From contig JADKHC010000042.1 in NCBI GenBank assembly GCA_016721945.1, forward strand, positions 33,748-97,747: a DNA stretch of 64,000 bases, written 5' to 3'. This stretch comes from Verrucomicrobiota bacterium. GTDB lineage: Bacteria; Verrucomicrobiota; Verrucomicrobiia; Opitutales; Opitutaceae. The position numbers and the translations under genes were made by a program. A model generated the notes under the pieces. That model made no database searches. It worked only from the letters and a program-made list of their open reading frames with translations, and was not told the DNA's origin. This document shows positions 1-8,406 of this stretch, piece by piece. Numbering within the stretch: position 1 is the first letter of the stretch; each line of letters begins with the position of its first letter.

Positions 1-1706
1 CCGCCGCCCTCGATGTTGCGGGCGGCGCCAAAGAAACGTTTCGGTTTCTGGAGCGCGGTGGCTTCCATACCGCCGGACATGATTTTGCCGGAGTTGGAGG
101 CGAGGGCGTTGTAAGCGCGGGCGAGACGGGTGATCGAGTCGAGCAGGATGACAACGTGCTGGCCTGCCTCGACGAGGCGGCGGGCTTTTTCGCCAACCAT
201 CTCGGCGCAATGCACGTGGCTTTCTGGCGCTTCGTCGAAGGTGGAACTAACGACTTCGCCCTTCGTGTGGCGTTTAAAATCGGTGACTTCTTCCGGGCGC
301 TCGTCGATCAGCAGAAGGATCAACTTCGTCTCAGGGAAATTTTCCGAGATGGAGTTGGCCATGTTTTGCAACAGGACCGTTTTGCCGGTACGAGGTGGTG
401 CGACAATGAGTCCACGCTGGCCGAAGCCGATCGGCGTCAGGATATCGACCGCGCGCATCGAGATGTCTTTATGAATCTCGGGCGCTTCGAGCAGAATACG
501 GCTGAGCGGATAGTAAGGAACGAGATCCTCGAAAGGTTTCACCTTCGAGATTTCGTCGGGCGCGAGGCCCATGACCTGATCGATGCGCACAACGGACGGG
601 CAGCGTTCGTTATCCTTCGGTGCCTGCACGAGCACTTCTACGTAGTGTCCGCGCTTGAGTCCGTATTTAAAGATAAGACTTTCCGGCAGGTAGGGATCAT
701 CTGGATACAGACGGTAGTTGACCGCCTCGTGGACGATGAAGCCGTAGCCCTTGTCGTTGAGGTCGATCCAGCCGCGGTCGAGAATCGGGCGCTTGGCGGC
801 AGCAAGTTGTTTGAAGATTTCTTCGACGAGTTGCTTGCGATTGGGCGCGCCCTGGAACGTGACGCCCATGCGGTTTGCCTCGGCCGTGAGTTCGCCGAGA
901 TTGAGCGCGTAGAGTTTGTCGATGTAGACAGGTTCGCCACCGCCCGAGGTGATTTCAACCGCGGTCGCAGCCAGGGCCGCGAGATCGGCCAGTCGCTCGG
1001 GACTGGGCAGATCGCCATAGGTGGGCGTGAGATTGGGCGGAGGAGGTTGTTGGGGATATTTCGGCGCAGGGCCGCCACCACCCTGAAAGCCACCACTTTG
1101 TTGTCCACCACCCTGCTGCCAGGGAGCACCGCCGCCGCCTGGGCCGCCGCCATGACGGCCGCGCTGGCGCTTGTTGCGTTTGTCGTGCTTATCCCATTTC
1201 CGGAAAGGTTCCTGACCGCCACCTTGGCCGCCGCCCTGACCATGACCACCACCGCCTTGGCCGTGCTGGTGACGCGGGGGATGTTGGTGATGTTGTCCTG
1301 GTTGTTGCTGCTGGGGCTGAGTTACAGGGGCCTGATTTTCGCCTTGAGCAGGAGTGTCTGCGCGGGCCTCGGGCGCAGTTGTTTCAGCGGCAGCAGGTGC
1401 ATCGTTTTTGGAACTGCTCGTGGGCTCAAAAACAGAACGTTTCGGCTCGCTCTCGGCCGCTGGCAGCGGAGGTGGCGGCGTTGATTCGATGCGCTCAGGC
1501 GCGGGTGCGGGCTTCGATCTTTCTTCAGCAACGGGCGTGTGCTCGAAAGGCATTTCCTGCGTCGTCTCGACTTCGGCGGGCGCAGCTTTCTTCTTCACGG
1601 TCTTGGCGCGGGGCGCACGAGGACGGCGTGTCTTGGCAGCAGTTTTTTTGACGGGCGTGCCTGCGTCTTTTTCAGAGGCAGCTTCTTTATTGTGAGAGTC
1701 TTCCAT
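1..1706 (-). CDS. rho: Transcription termination factor Rho (3' end cut by window edge)
   Basis: RNA-dependent hexameric helicase that ends transcription. Read leftward from ATG at 1706, the frame is open to the window edge, giving about 568 codons with the C-terminal part missing. The core is unmistakable: an N-terminal RNA-binding domain from about residue 255 (LYALNLGELTAEANRMGV), a Walker A motif APPRTGKT near residue 435, and DSITRLARAYN with PKRFFGAARNIEGG near the end. The first ~250 residues are not in E. coli Rho. They run Lys/Ala/Pro-rich, then Gly/Gln/His-rich (HHQHPPRHQHGQGGGGHGQG), so they are predicted to be disordered. Such insertions are known in Rho of Bacteroidetes and some other phyla. 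It lies 67 nt downstream of coaE in the same direction and may be co-transcribed with it. Confidence 0.96.
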   Translation of the reverse strand, partial: MEDSHNKEAASEKDAGTPVKKTAAKTRRPRAPRAKTVKKKAAPAEVETTQEMPFEHTPVAEERSKPAPAPERIESTPPPPLPAAESEPKRSVFEPTSSSKNDAPAAAETTAPEARADTPAQGENQAPVTQPQQQQPGQHHQHPPRHQHGQGGGGHGQGGGQGGGQEPFRKWDKHDKRNKRQRGRHGGGPGGGGAPWQQGGGQQSGGFQGGGGPAPKYPQQPPPPNLTPTYGDLPSPERLADLAALAATAVEITSGGGEPVYIDKLYALNLGELTAEANRMGVTFQGAPNRKQLVEEIFKQLAAAKRPILDRGWIDLNDKGYGFIVHEAVNYRLYPDDPYLPESLIFKYGLKRGHYVEVLVQAPKDNERCPSVVRIDQVMGLAPDEISKVKPFEDLVPYYPLSRILLEAPEIHKDISMRAVDILTPIGFGQRGLIVAPPRTGKTVLLQNMANSISENFPETKLILLLIDERPEEVTDFKRHTKGEVVSSTFDEAPESHVHCAEMVGEKARRLVEAGQHVVILLDSITRLARAYNALASNSGKIMSGGMEATALQKPKRFFGAARNIEGG

Positions 1707-1773
1707 AGGGATGCGAAAATAGTTTCGGCGTAGTGATACGCGTCGGGTGGTAACCAGAACGGACGCCGCTAGT

Positions 1774-2358
1774 TCAGCGGCGGGCCCGTAATTGAGCGGC
1801 CAGTCGGTTAATCTGGTCGCGCAGAAAATCAGGTGAACCGTCGTTCAACAATACGTAATCAGCGAGCTCTAGTTTATGCGCCAAGGGCAATTGCTTGGAA
1901 ATTCGTTGCTCGGCGAGCGCTTTAGGGAGACCGCGCTCTTCTAGCCGGGCGATTTGAAGATGCGAGGTTGTGGCCACGCACACTGTGAGATCAAACCAAT
2001 TTTCCAAATGTTTTTCGAAGAGTAGCGGGACTTCCACTACATAATCCTCCGACGGGGCTTCCGTTAATCTCGTCCGCAAAATTCCGAACAAACGCGGGTG
2101 CAACAAGTCCTCCAGCCAACGGAGCGCGACCTCGTCGCTAAACACAATTTTCGCCACGGCCGCGCGGTCCACTTGGCCCCCGTTCGTCAGCGTTTGTGGC
2201 CCAAAATGTTGCGTGATCGCCACCACGACCTCGGGCTGGAGCAGTACTTCGTTTTTGATCAACTCATCGGTGTCGATGCGCCGAAACCCCGCTTCAGCAA
2301 AGAAACGGGCCGCGGTCGATTTGCCGCAACCAATGCCACCAGTGAGTCCGATCTTCAT
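1774..2358 (-). CDS. coaE: Dephospho-CoA kinase
   Basis: Phosphorylates the 3'-hydroxyl of dephospho-CoA, the last step of coenzyme A synthesis in the cytoplasm. The protein starts MKIGLTGGIGCGKSTAARFF, with P-loop GGIGCGKST at residues 6-14, then the RRIDTDEL segment and VVEVPLLFE typical of the family. Its 194 aa is normal for CoaE. The frame is open upstream to 2412, but the ATG at 2358 places the P-loop at the usual distance from the N-terminus, so the longer version is unlikely. Stop is followed by rho after a short gap. The family call is firm from the motifs. Confidence 0.95.
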   Translation of the reverse strand: MKIGLTGGIGCGKSTAARFFAEAGFRRIDTDELIKNEVLLQPEVVVAITQHFGPQTLTNGGQVDRAAVAKIVFSDEVALRWLEDLLHPRLFGILRTRLTEAPSEDYVVEVPLLFEKHLENWFDLTVCVATTSHLQIARLEERGLPKALAEQRISKQLPLAHKLELADYVLLNDGSPDFLRDQINRLAAQLRARR

Positions 2359-2484
2359 CGAGGGTAAGAAAGTGATGAGAGATTGGGCTTGCGAGGCTTT
2401 CTCGCAAATCATTAGTCACACGGCCAGCTCACACGGTCTGCGGGCCAGAAAAGGTCCCTGGATCGGTCCGGCTTTTCCCGTAGC

Positions 2485-3345
2485 ATGTTCCCCTCCATTG
2501 ATACGAAAAGTTCAGTCGCCGTGGCCGATGCCACGTGTGCTGCGTTTGCGGGCATGTTTCCTCACGGCAAAACCACTTTGCTCCCGCGCCTCTTTGCTGA
2601 TGTCGACGCGATGTTCGGCGGACGTTACCTCGATTATCGCGCAATCGAAACGCCGTATCACGATCTCGAGCACACCCTTCAAGTTACCTGGTGCCTCGCA
2701 CAAATGCTCGCCGGCCGTCACCACGCCGCGATCGAACCACGCCTCAACGAGCGCCAATTCGAACTCGCGATCGCCGCTGCCCTGTTGCACGACACCGGCT
2801 ACTTGAAAATGCGCGCCGACCTCGAAGGCACGGGCGCAAAGTACACGTTCACTCACGTCCTGCGCAGCTGCGCCGTCGCCTCGTCTTACTTACCCACGAC
2901 CGGCGTCTCCCTCGACGAACTCGACGGCGTGCTCGGTGCCATCCGCTGCACCAACGCCACCAGTCCCATTCACCGCCTGCATTTTAAGCACGCCATCGAG
3001 GGCATCGTCGGTTGTGCCGTCGCCACGGCCGACTATCTCGGCCAAATGTCCGTGCCAGATTACCTCGAAGAACTCCCCCGACTCTTCGCCGAATTCAACG
3101 AATCCGACAACTTTGCCGCCGTTCCGCCGGATCAACGTCACTTTCGCTCCGCCGACGAACTCATCGCCAAAACGCCGCATTTCTGGCGCACCAGCGTGCT
3201 GCCCAAACTCGATAGCGAACTCCTCGGACTCTACCGCTTTCTCGCCACGCCCTACCCCGACGGACCGAACCACTACATGGAGGCAGTTAACCGCAACATC
3301 GCCCTTGTCTCTGCCGCGGCGACGGCCAATAAAAGCCCAAAATAA
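2485..3345 (+). CDS. HD-domain metal-dependent phosphohydrolase
   Basis: A 286-aa soluble protein with a probable HD-type metal-binding core: YHDLEHTLQV near residue 57 (first His and His-Asp ligands) and LLHDTGY near residue 98 (the HD pair). Further His residues occur in the FTHVLRSCAV region. HD proteins hydrolyse phosphomono- or diesters, often nucleotides or cyclic dinucleotides, but the substrate cannot be read from sequence. There is no signal peptide or membrane helix and no RelA/SpoT synthetase or GGDEF partner nearby. The gene ends 6 nt before the comM-like gene and probably shares a transcript with it. The divergent neighbour is coaE, 126 nt upstream. Confidence 0.8.
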   Translation: MFPSIDTKSSVAVADATCAAFAGMFPHGKTTLLPRLFADVDAMFGGRYLDYRAIETPYHDLEHTLQVTWCLAQMLAGRHHAAIEPRLNERQFELAIAAALLHDTGYLKMRADLEGTGAKYTFTHVLRSCAVASSYLPTTGVSLDELDGVLGAIRCTNATSPIHRLHFKHAIEGIVGCAVATADYLGQMSVPDYLEELPRLFAEFNESDNFAAVPPDQRHFRSADELIAKTPHFWRTSVLPKLDSELLGLYRFLATPYPDGPNHYMEAVNRNIALVSAAATANKSPK

Positions 3346-3351
3346 AAACTC

Positions 3352-4890
3352 ATGTTGGCTACGATATTTTCGGCGGGATTGCAGGGGATCGAGGCGGAGC
3401 TTGTCTATGTGGAAGTGAACGCGGGCGAAAGTGGCGACCCACGCGTCGTCCTCGTCGGCCTGCCTGACGCCGCCGTCAAAGAATCCAACGACCGCGTCAT
3501 CTCCGCGCTCGGCAACACCGGTTTTCGCAAACCCCATACCCGAACCACCATCAATCTAGCACCCGGCGACATGCGCAAGGAAGGCCCGATGTACGACCTG
3601 CCGATCGCCCTCGGCATCCTCGTCGCCACCGGCCAGCTAAAACCAGACGGTATCGACCAATACCTGATCGCCGGCGAACTCAGTCTCTCCGGTGCCACCC
3701 GCCCGGTTCGCGGCGCACTCGCCCTCGCCCGCCTCGCCAAAAGCCTGGGCAAAAAAGGAATTTTGATTCCCGTCGCCTCCGCGCCCGAGGCCGCCCTCGT
3801 CGAAGGACTGCAAGTCTACGCCGTGCCCTCGCTCGACCACGCCTTCCGCTTTCTCAAAGGCGAACTCACCATCGCGCCCGCTCCCGCACGTCTCCACCCC
3901 GCACCCCTCGCGCCCGGCGAGGACGGCATGGGCGATTTCTCCGAGATCAAAGGTCAACACGCTCTCCGTCGCGCCGTCGAAGTCGCCGTCGCCGGAAATC
4001 ATAATTTAATCATGATCGGGCCGCCCGGCTCCGGCAAATCCATGGTCGCGAAACGCATACCGACCATCATGCCAGCACCAATTCTTGAGGAATCGCTCGA
4101 AGTCCTCAGTATCCACTCCGCTGCCGGCCAAACCCTCGGCGGCCCTGCCGTCTTCGGACGTCGCCCGGTTAGAAATCCGCACCACACCATCTCCGACGTC
4201 GGCCTGCTCGGCGGCGGCACGATCCCCGGCCCCGGCGAAATCTCCCTCGCGCACAACGGCGTGCTCTTCCTCGACGAATTGCCTGAGTTCAAACGCTCCG
4301 CGCTCGAAGTTCTGCGCCAGCCGCTCGAAGACGGCGTCGTCTCCATCTCCCGCAGCGCAGGCAAGATCACGCTTCCTTGTTCCTTTATGTTGGTTTCGGC
4401 GATGAACCCTTGTCCCTGTGGCTATTTGGGCGACGCGAAACACGAATGCCGCTGCTCGCCCACGCAAGTCCAACGCTACCGCTCGCGCATCAGCGGACCG
4501 CTCCTCGACCGCATTGATATCCACATCGAAGCACCCGCGCTCTCGATCGCCGACCTGCGCAACGAAAAACCCGGCGAAACCTCCGAAACGATCCGCACGC
4601 GCGTACAAACCGCCCGCAACCGCCAACACGCACGCTTTACTGGGAGCAAGATCACCTCCAACGCCCGCATGACCCATGCGCAGATCCGCAAACACTGCGT
4701 GATCGACAGCACGCTCGGCGATCTCCTCCAGCACGCGATGGAACAACTCTCCCTCTCCGCCCGCGCCTACGACCGCATCCTAAAAGTTGCCCGCACCATC
4801 GCCGACCTCGCCGCCTCCGACGCCATCGAGTCGAACCATCTCCTAGAAGCCATCCAGTACCGCAGCCTCGACCGGAATGTGTTTTACTAA
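3352..4890 (+). CDS. comM: YifB/ComM family magnesium-chelatase-like AAA+ ATPase
   Basis: A 512-aa AAA+ protein of the YifB/ComM family. In Vibrio and other bacteria ComM is a hexameric helicase that promotes branch migration when transformed DNA is integrated. Visible parts: the N-terminal Lon-like fold (LVYVEVNAGESGDPRVVLVG), Walker A GPPGSGKSMVAKR near residue 223, Walker B LFLDELPEF near residue 306, the Cys-rich NPCPCGYLGDAKHECRCS segment, the sensor stretch SGPLLDRIDIHIE and the C-terminal Mg_chelatase_C helices. Length is typical. ATG 3352 follows the HD gene almost directly. No other competence genes are in the window, so a transformation role is family knowledge only. Confidence 0.93.
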   Translation: MLATIFSAGLQGIEAELVYVEVNAGESGDPRVVLVGLPDAAVKESNDRVISALGNTGFRKPHTRTTINLAPGDMRKEGPMYDLPIALGILVATGQLKPDGIDQYLIAGELSLSGATRPVRGALALARLAKSLGKKGILIPVASAPEAALVEGLQVYAVPSLDHAFRFLKGELTIAPAPARLHPAPLAPGEDGMGDFSEIKGQHALRRAVEVAVAGNHNLIMIGPPGSGKSMVAKRIPTIMPAPILEESLEVLSIHSAAGQTLGGPAVFGRRPVRNPHHTISDVGLLGGGTIPGPGEISLAHNGVLFLDELPEFKRSALEVLRQPLEDGVVSISRSAGKITLPCSFMLVSAMNPCPCGYLGDAKHECRCSPTQVQRYRSRISGPLLDRIDIHIEAPALSIADLRNEKPGETSETIRTRVQTARNRQHARFTGSKITSNARMTHAQIRKHCVIDSTLGDLLQHAMEQLSLSARAYDRILKVARTIADLAASDAIESNHLLEAIQYRSLDRNVFY

Positions 4891-4922
4891 GCAGCGCATT
4901 AGCGCACCTTTGATATTGTCTC

Positions 4923-7166
4923 ATGGGTCACTCTTCAATGCTGATGCCCGATCATCCTAACACCGCTAATCAAAAGCCAATTGGAGCATTCAGTACGGTC
5001 CTCGTAGCAGCCGCGTTCGGTGTACTCTTCGCACTTCCGCCTCTATGGGCACCCTACAAAGCAGGCCCCAGCAAGACTGCTGAGCGAAGAATAACCATTG
5101 GATTCCCCGAGTCCCCCGCAGATCCAGCAAAACTCAAAGCAGATCTACTCATTGCGTTAAAATCCGCTGACCGGCTGCTCGTTCTACCCCCGGTTTTTGC
5201 AGGCGACAATATTGACCCCGAAACACCACTTTTTGAAATCAAGGGTCACGACAAAATTCTCAGTCTAGTCGCATTGATGGAGTTCAAAGACAGGCTCCAG
5301 GCCAACTGCCTATGCGACGGCACGCACCGGTTTCAATTCTTTCACGGGAAGAATTACAAATTCTCCTTCAGCTATCACCATTATGTCGCACTACGTGGCG
5401 AGTTGGGTGCGCCATGGTTTTCAGATGCCATCCTTACCGAAAAAAGCCGCGATGCAGTCATTGCTTGGTTTGCACGCGCAGGATTCAGCGACATCAAAAA
5501 GCTCTGGGATGAGAATGCCGCAGATAACGCTCGGGATAAAAAGTACGTTGATGAAATCGCTGCTTTATTTCCACCTGAGGCTCGAAGCTGGTTTCCAAGC
5601 CGAGGAAAAAAACAAGCCGGGGAACTTCCTGACCGCAGTAAAAACTTGGCCGCTCTTTTCCCCAACAAAGCTGAGCTCGCACTGACTTGCTGGCGAGCAT
5701 TTGGTCGCATGACCACGTGGGAGCACCATGAAGGATTGCATTTGTATGAGGAGCCATGCCCGTTCTTACGCAGCTCCATGGATGAGGTCTCTGCAGATGA
5801 CATCAAAGCCGCACTTTTAAAACTGTCTGCCGTAGACAAAGAGGCATGGCTCGGAGCCCTTGGCTATTTTTGCAGTATCCGCGCTGAAAAACAAAAGGCT
5901 GAATTTGGTACTGAGTGGCCGGTTCGTCTCGGTCGCTATTATTTTGAAAATGGACCTCTACGGGAGCGGAGCGAGGTGGTTCGTGAAATGAATAAGCTCA
6001 ATACCGCTGAGGCTGATGCTTTCTTGCTCACGGTTGGCCAACTAGGTTTAGCGACCGGGGACAAGAATCACAAAACTGATGCCTCAGAAGATGCGACTGC
6101 ATGGGCACTATTCTGCCTCGCTCAAAAAAACCACCCCCAAGCTAAAACAGCCATTTTTCAACAGTTGGGCAATGCACCGACAGGATTCAATAAACACCTC
6201 ATGGAGATCGCGCTGACTCACTACCAAAACCAGCCTCTATCGGTTGAGCATCTAGCGATCAGTAGTTCATTGAGCCGCATCGGAACTGTGGCATGGGATT
6301 TGGCGAAGAAACAAATGACGCCTGACGCCTACAGGCGCCTGCTCGAAGAAGCGGCGAATTCAGCCAATGAAGATGTACGCAATGAGGCTGAGCGACGGGG
6401 AGCGCTAAAAAAAGTACTGACTACGGCCTCAATGAAAAAGCCTGACCTTATCGGTTTTTCTCTCATCGAATTCTGCACCGAACAGTTAAAAACCGAGAAA
6501 GATGAAGCTAAACGCGCAGTGATCCTCTCCTGGCGGGGGAAGTGCTATCTTGAAACGGGTGAATACGAACTCGCCTATAAAGACCTCAGGAAAAGTTACT
6601 CCCGCGAAAGGCTACTAGCCGAGTTTGCACTTGGACGCTTGGGCGAGGCTTTTAGCAATGTGTGGCAGGCAAATAGTGGCAAAAGCCAACCGGAGCAGGC
6701 TGAGAACGAAAAACTCTACACCTACCTATCCTACCTCACGGACAACCTTCCCGATAAAGATGACACCGACAAAGGCCTAAGCAGCGATTTCGAAATAGAT
6801 ATTCTGATGCGTTTGGCGCAAAAGCGGATAAACTTCGCCGATCCGGTCGATTTGAAGATTCCTCTCAAAACACAAAGCGGCACGAGTAAGTTCATCTCAC
6901 CGCCAACCGAGTACACCACCGTTTTCCAAACCGCACTGGTACATTATCTGCATGGCGAATTTCCCGAATCAGAATTGCTCTCAACGATGAGATCCCAAGG
7001 AGAAATTTTGCTCGGAAACTGGGTGATCGCTGAACTGGCTAAGATCCAAGGCAATACCATCAAAGTCAGAAAACACCTCGAAGCTTGCTTAGCAACCAAG
7101 GCCTACACCGACCCGATTTACATCATGGCCCACTTGCGCCAACAGGCACTTGCGGAAGGCGAATGA
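4923..7166 (+). CDS. Large orphan membrane-anchored or exported protein
   Basis: A 747-aa protein I do not recognise. Residues 20-45 form one hydrophobic segment (STVLVAAAFGVLFALPPLW), either a signal anchor or an uncleaved signal. The rest is hydrophilic and mostly alpha-helical in look. A TPR-like stretch sits near residues 510-560 (WRGKCYLETGEYELAYKDLR), and the C-terminal third also looks repeat-helical. A large extracytoplasmic scaffold or lipoprotein-like role is possible but not shown. The gene is visibly more A/T-rich (many AAA, GAA and ATT codons) than both neighbours, which may mean recent acquisition or relaxed codon use. Other ATGs lie at residues 6 and 8, so the start is uncertain. 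Confidence 0.72.
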   Translation: MGHSSMLMPDHPNTANQKPIGAFSTVLVAAAFGVLFALPPLWAPYKAGPSKTAERRITIGFPESPADPAKLKADLLIALKSADRLLVLPPVFAGDNIDPETPLFEIKGHDKILSLVALMEFKDRLQANCLCDGTHRFQFFHGKNYKFSFSYHHYVALRGELGAPWFSDAILTEKSRDAVIAWFARAGFSDIKKLWDENAADNARDKKYVDEIAALFPPEARSWFPSRGKKQAGELPDRSKNLAALFPNKAELALTCWRAFGRMTTWEHHEGLHLYEEPCPFLRSSMDEVSADDIKAALLKLSAVDKEAWLGALGYFCSIRAEKQKAEFGTEWPVRLGRYYFENGPLRERSEVVREMNKLNTAEADAFLLTVGQLGLATGDKNHKTDASEDATAWALFCLAQKNHPQAKTAIFQQLGNAPTGFNKHLMEIALTHYQNQPLSVEHLAISSSLSRIGTVAWDLAKKQMTPDAYRRLLEEAANSANEDVRNEAERRGALKKVLTTASMKKPDLIGFSLIEFCTEQLKTEKDEAKRAVILSWRGKCYLETGEYELAYKDLRKSYSRERLLAEFALGRLGEAFSNVWQANSGKSQPEQAENEKLYTYLSYLTDNLPDKDDTDKGLSSDFEIDILMRLAQKRINFADPVDLKIPLKTQSGTSKFISPPTEYTTVFQTALVHYLHGEFPESELLSTMRSQGEILLGNWVIAELAKIQGNTIKVRKHLEACLATKAYTDPIYIMAHLRQQALAEGE

Positions 7167-7218
7167 CTCAAAGTTTTTCTGGAACTGGAATAACAAAATT
7201 CCGGAATTGCACGCAGTT

Positions 7219-7234
7219 ACTCTAACGTCAGAGT
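7219..7234. promoter_or_regulatory. Candidate LacI-family operator upstream of lacI pair
   Basis: ACTCTAACGTCAGAGT is a 16-bp near-palindrome (14 of 16 positions symmetric) with a central CG, the layout expected of LacI-family operators. It is 113 bp before the first LacI gene. Matching copies lie before the glucosidase gene and before the TonB receptor gene. The binding protein is inferred, not shown. Confidence 0.6.
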
Positions 7235-7347
7235 CCTTGGAAATTTGTTCTGTCTGCTGAAGAAGCGCAGTTTCGGCCTGAGCAGAATCTCAGCACGAAC
7301 GAAAGTACTCCGCGAGTCGTTTTCACCCTAGCCAGCCCTTAACTCAG

Positions 7348-8406
7348 ATGCCCATCGCCGACCGCCAACCCCGGGTGACCATCAAAGACGTGGCCCGTTC
7401 GGCTGGTGTCCATTTCACTACAGTCTCCCTCGCGCTCCGGCATCACCCGAGCATTCCCGTCAGCACGCGCGAACGCATCGAGGCTATCGCCAAAACCATT
7501 GGCTACGCCCCTAATCCGGTCTTTGCTGCTCTCACCCATTTTCGCGTCCATGGCCGCGTCCGCGCAACACCTCCGCGGGTTGCATACCTCGTCAACCATC
7601 CGATCGAACAATTCCAACACGAACAGGAGTTTTGGAATGGAGCCAAGGAGCAGGCCGAGATGCTCGGCTACGAATTGGAACTCATCTCGGTCAGCCAGGG
7701 CCATCACGACTCGAAAAGTCTCGCCCGCTATCTGCGCGCACAAAATATCACAGGCATCATTATCGCGGCGTTCGAGCCCGGGCTGGCCGAACTCAAACTC
7801 GAATGGAGCGACTACGCCATCGTGAAAATCGATTCGCTCCACATGGAGCCGGAAACCACCAGCGTATCCAACGATCAACGACATGACGTGCGCATCGCGT
7901 TTCGCGAGATGCAAGCGCGCGGTTACCAGCGGATCGGTCTCGCCGTATGCCGGGCCAGCGAGGAGAGCATCCAGTTTCGTTACACGGCCGGGTACTTGAT
8001 CGAACGCGCCGCGATTCCACTCAAGGATCACATACCCGAACTACTCTTTCCGCGCCAAGCGAGTCCAGCAAAGATCAGCGAGCTGATGGGCCACTGGGTT
8101 AGGAAGCACAAAATCGACGCCGTTCTCAGCAACTGGGCATCTCTGGCCCAGCTCCTGAGCGACGCCGGATTGCACGTTCCCGAGGATGTCGCCTGCGCCT
8201 GCCTTTGCCTGCCCGTGGGAAACACCGACCTCGCGGGCGTTCAGCCAAATCTTCACATGGTCGGAGTCAAAGCGGTCTCATTGCTAACCAGCCAGCTCAA
8301 ACAAGGTTCACGCGGCGTCTCAGAGTTCGCTTCCAACACCTATGTCCGCAGCCACTGGCAGGACGGCCCATCTGCACCAAAGCAAAATTACGCCACCGCC
8401 CCATGA
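7348..8406 (+). CDS. LacI family transcriptional regulator (first of pair)
   Basis: A 352-aa sugar-responsive repressor type. The N-terminal helix-turn-helix reads VTIKDVARSAGVHFTTVSLA at residues 10-29 and continues with the hinge region (IGYAPNPVFAALTHF). A periplasmic-binding-protein-like sensor domain follows. The effector is probably a sugar but cannot be read. The stop TGA (8404-8406) overlaps the ATG of the second LacI gene, so the two are translationally coupled. Having two LacI paralogs in one transcript next to a GH1 enzyme and a permease suggests control of beta-glucoside use, perhaps as a heteromer. A near-palindromic operator at 7219-7234 suggests autoregulation. Confidence 0.93.
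   Translation: MPIADRQPRVTIKDVARSAGVHFTTVSLALRHHPSIPVSTRERIEAIAKTIGYAPNPVFAALTHFRVHGRVRATPPRVAYLVNHPIEQFQHEQEFWNGAKEQAEMLGYELELISVSQGHHDSKSLARYLRAQNITGIIIAAFEPGLAELKLEWSDYAIVKIDSLHMEPETTSVSNDQRHDVRIAFREMQARGYQRIGLAVCRASEESIQFRYTAGYLIERAAIPLKDHIPELLFPRQASPAKISELMGHWVRKHKIDAVLSNWASLAQLLSDAGLHVPEDVACACLCLPVGNTDLAGVQPNLHMVGVKAVSLLTSQLKQGSRGVSEFASNTYVRSHWQDGPSAPKQNYATAP

Noticed and set aside
156..1484. 442-codon rightward frame at the left edge
   Set aside because: It is antisense to rho, whose motifs are unmistakable on the other strand.
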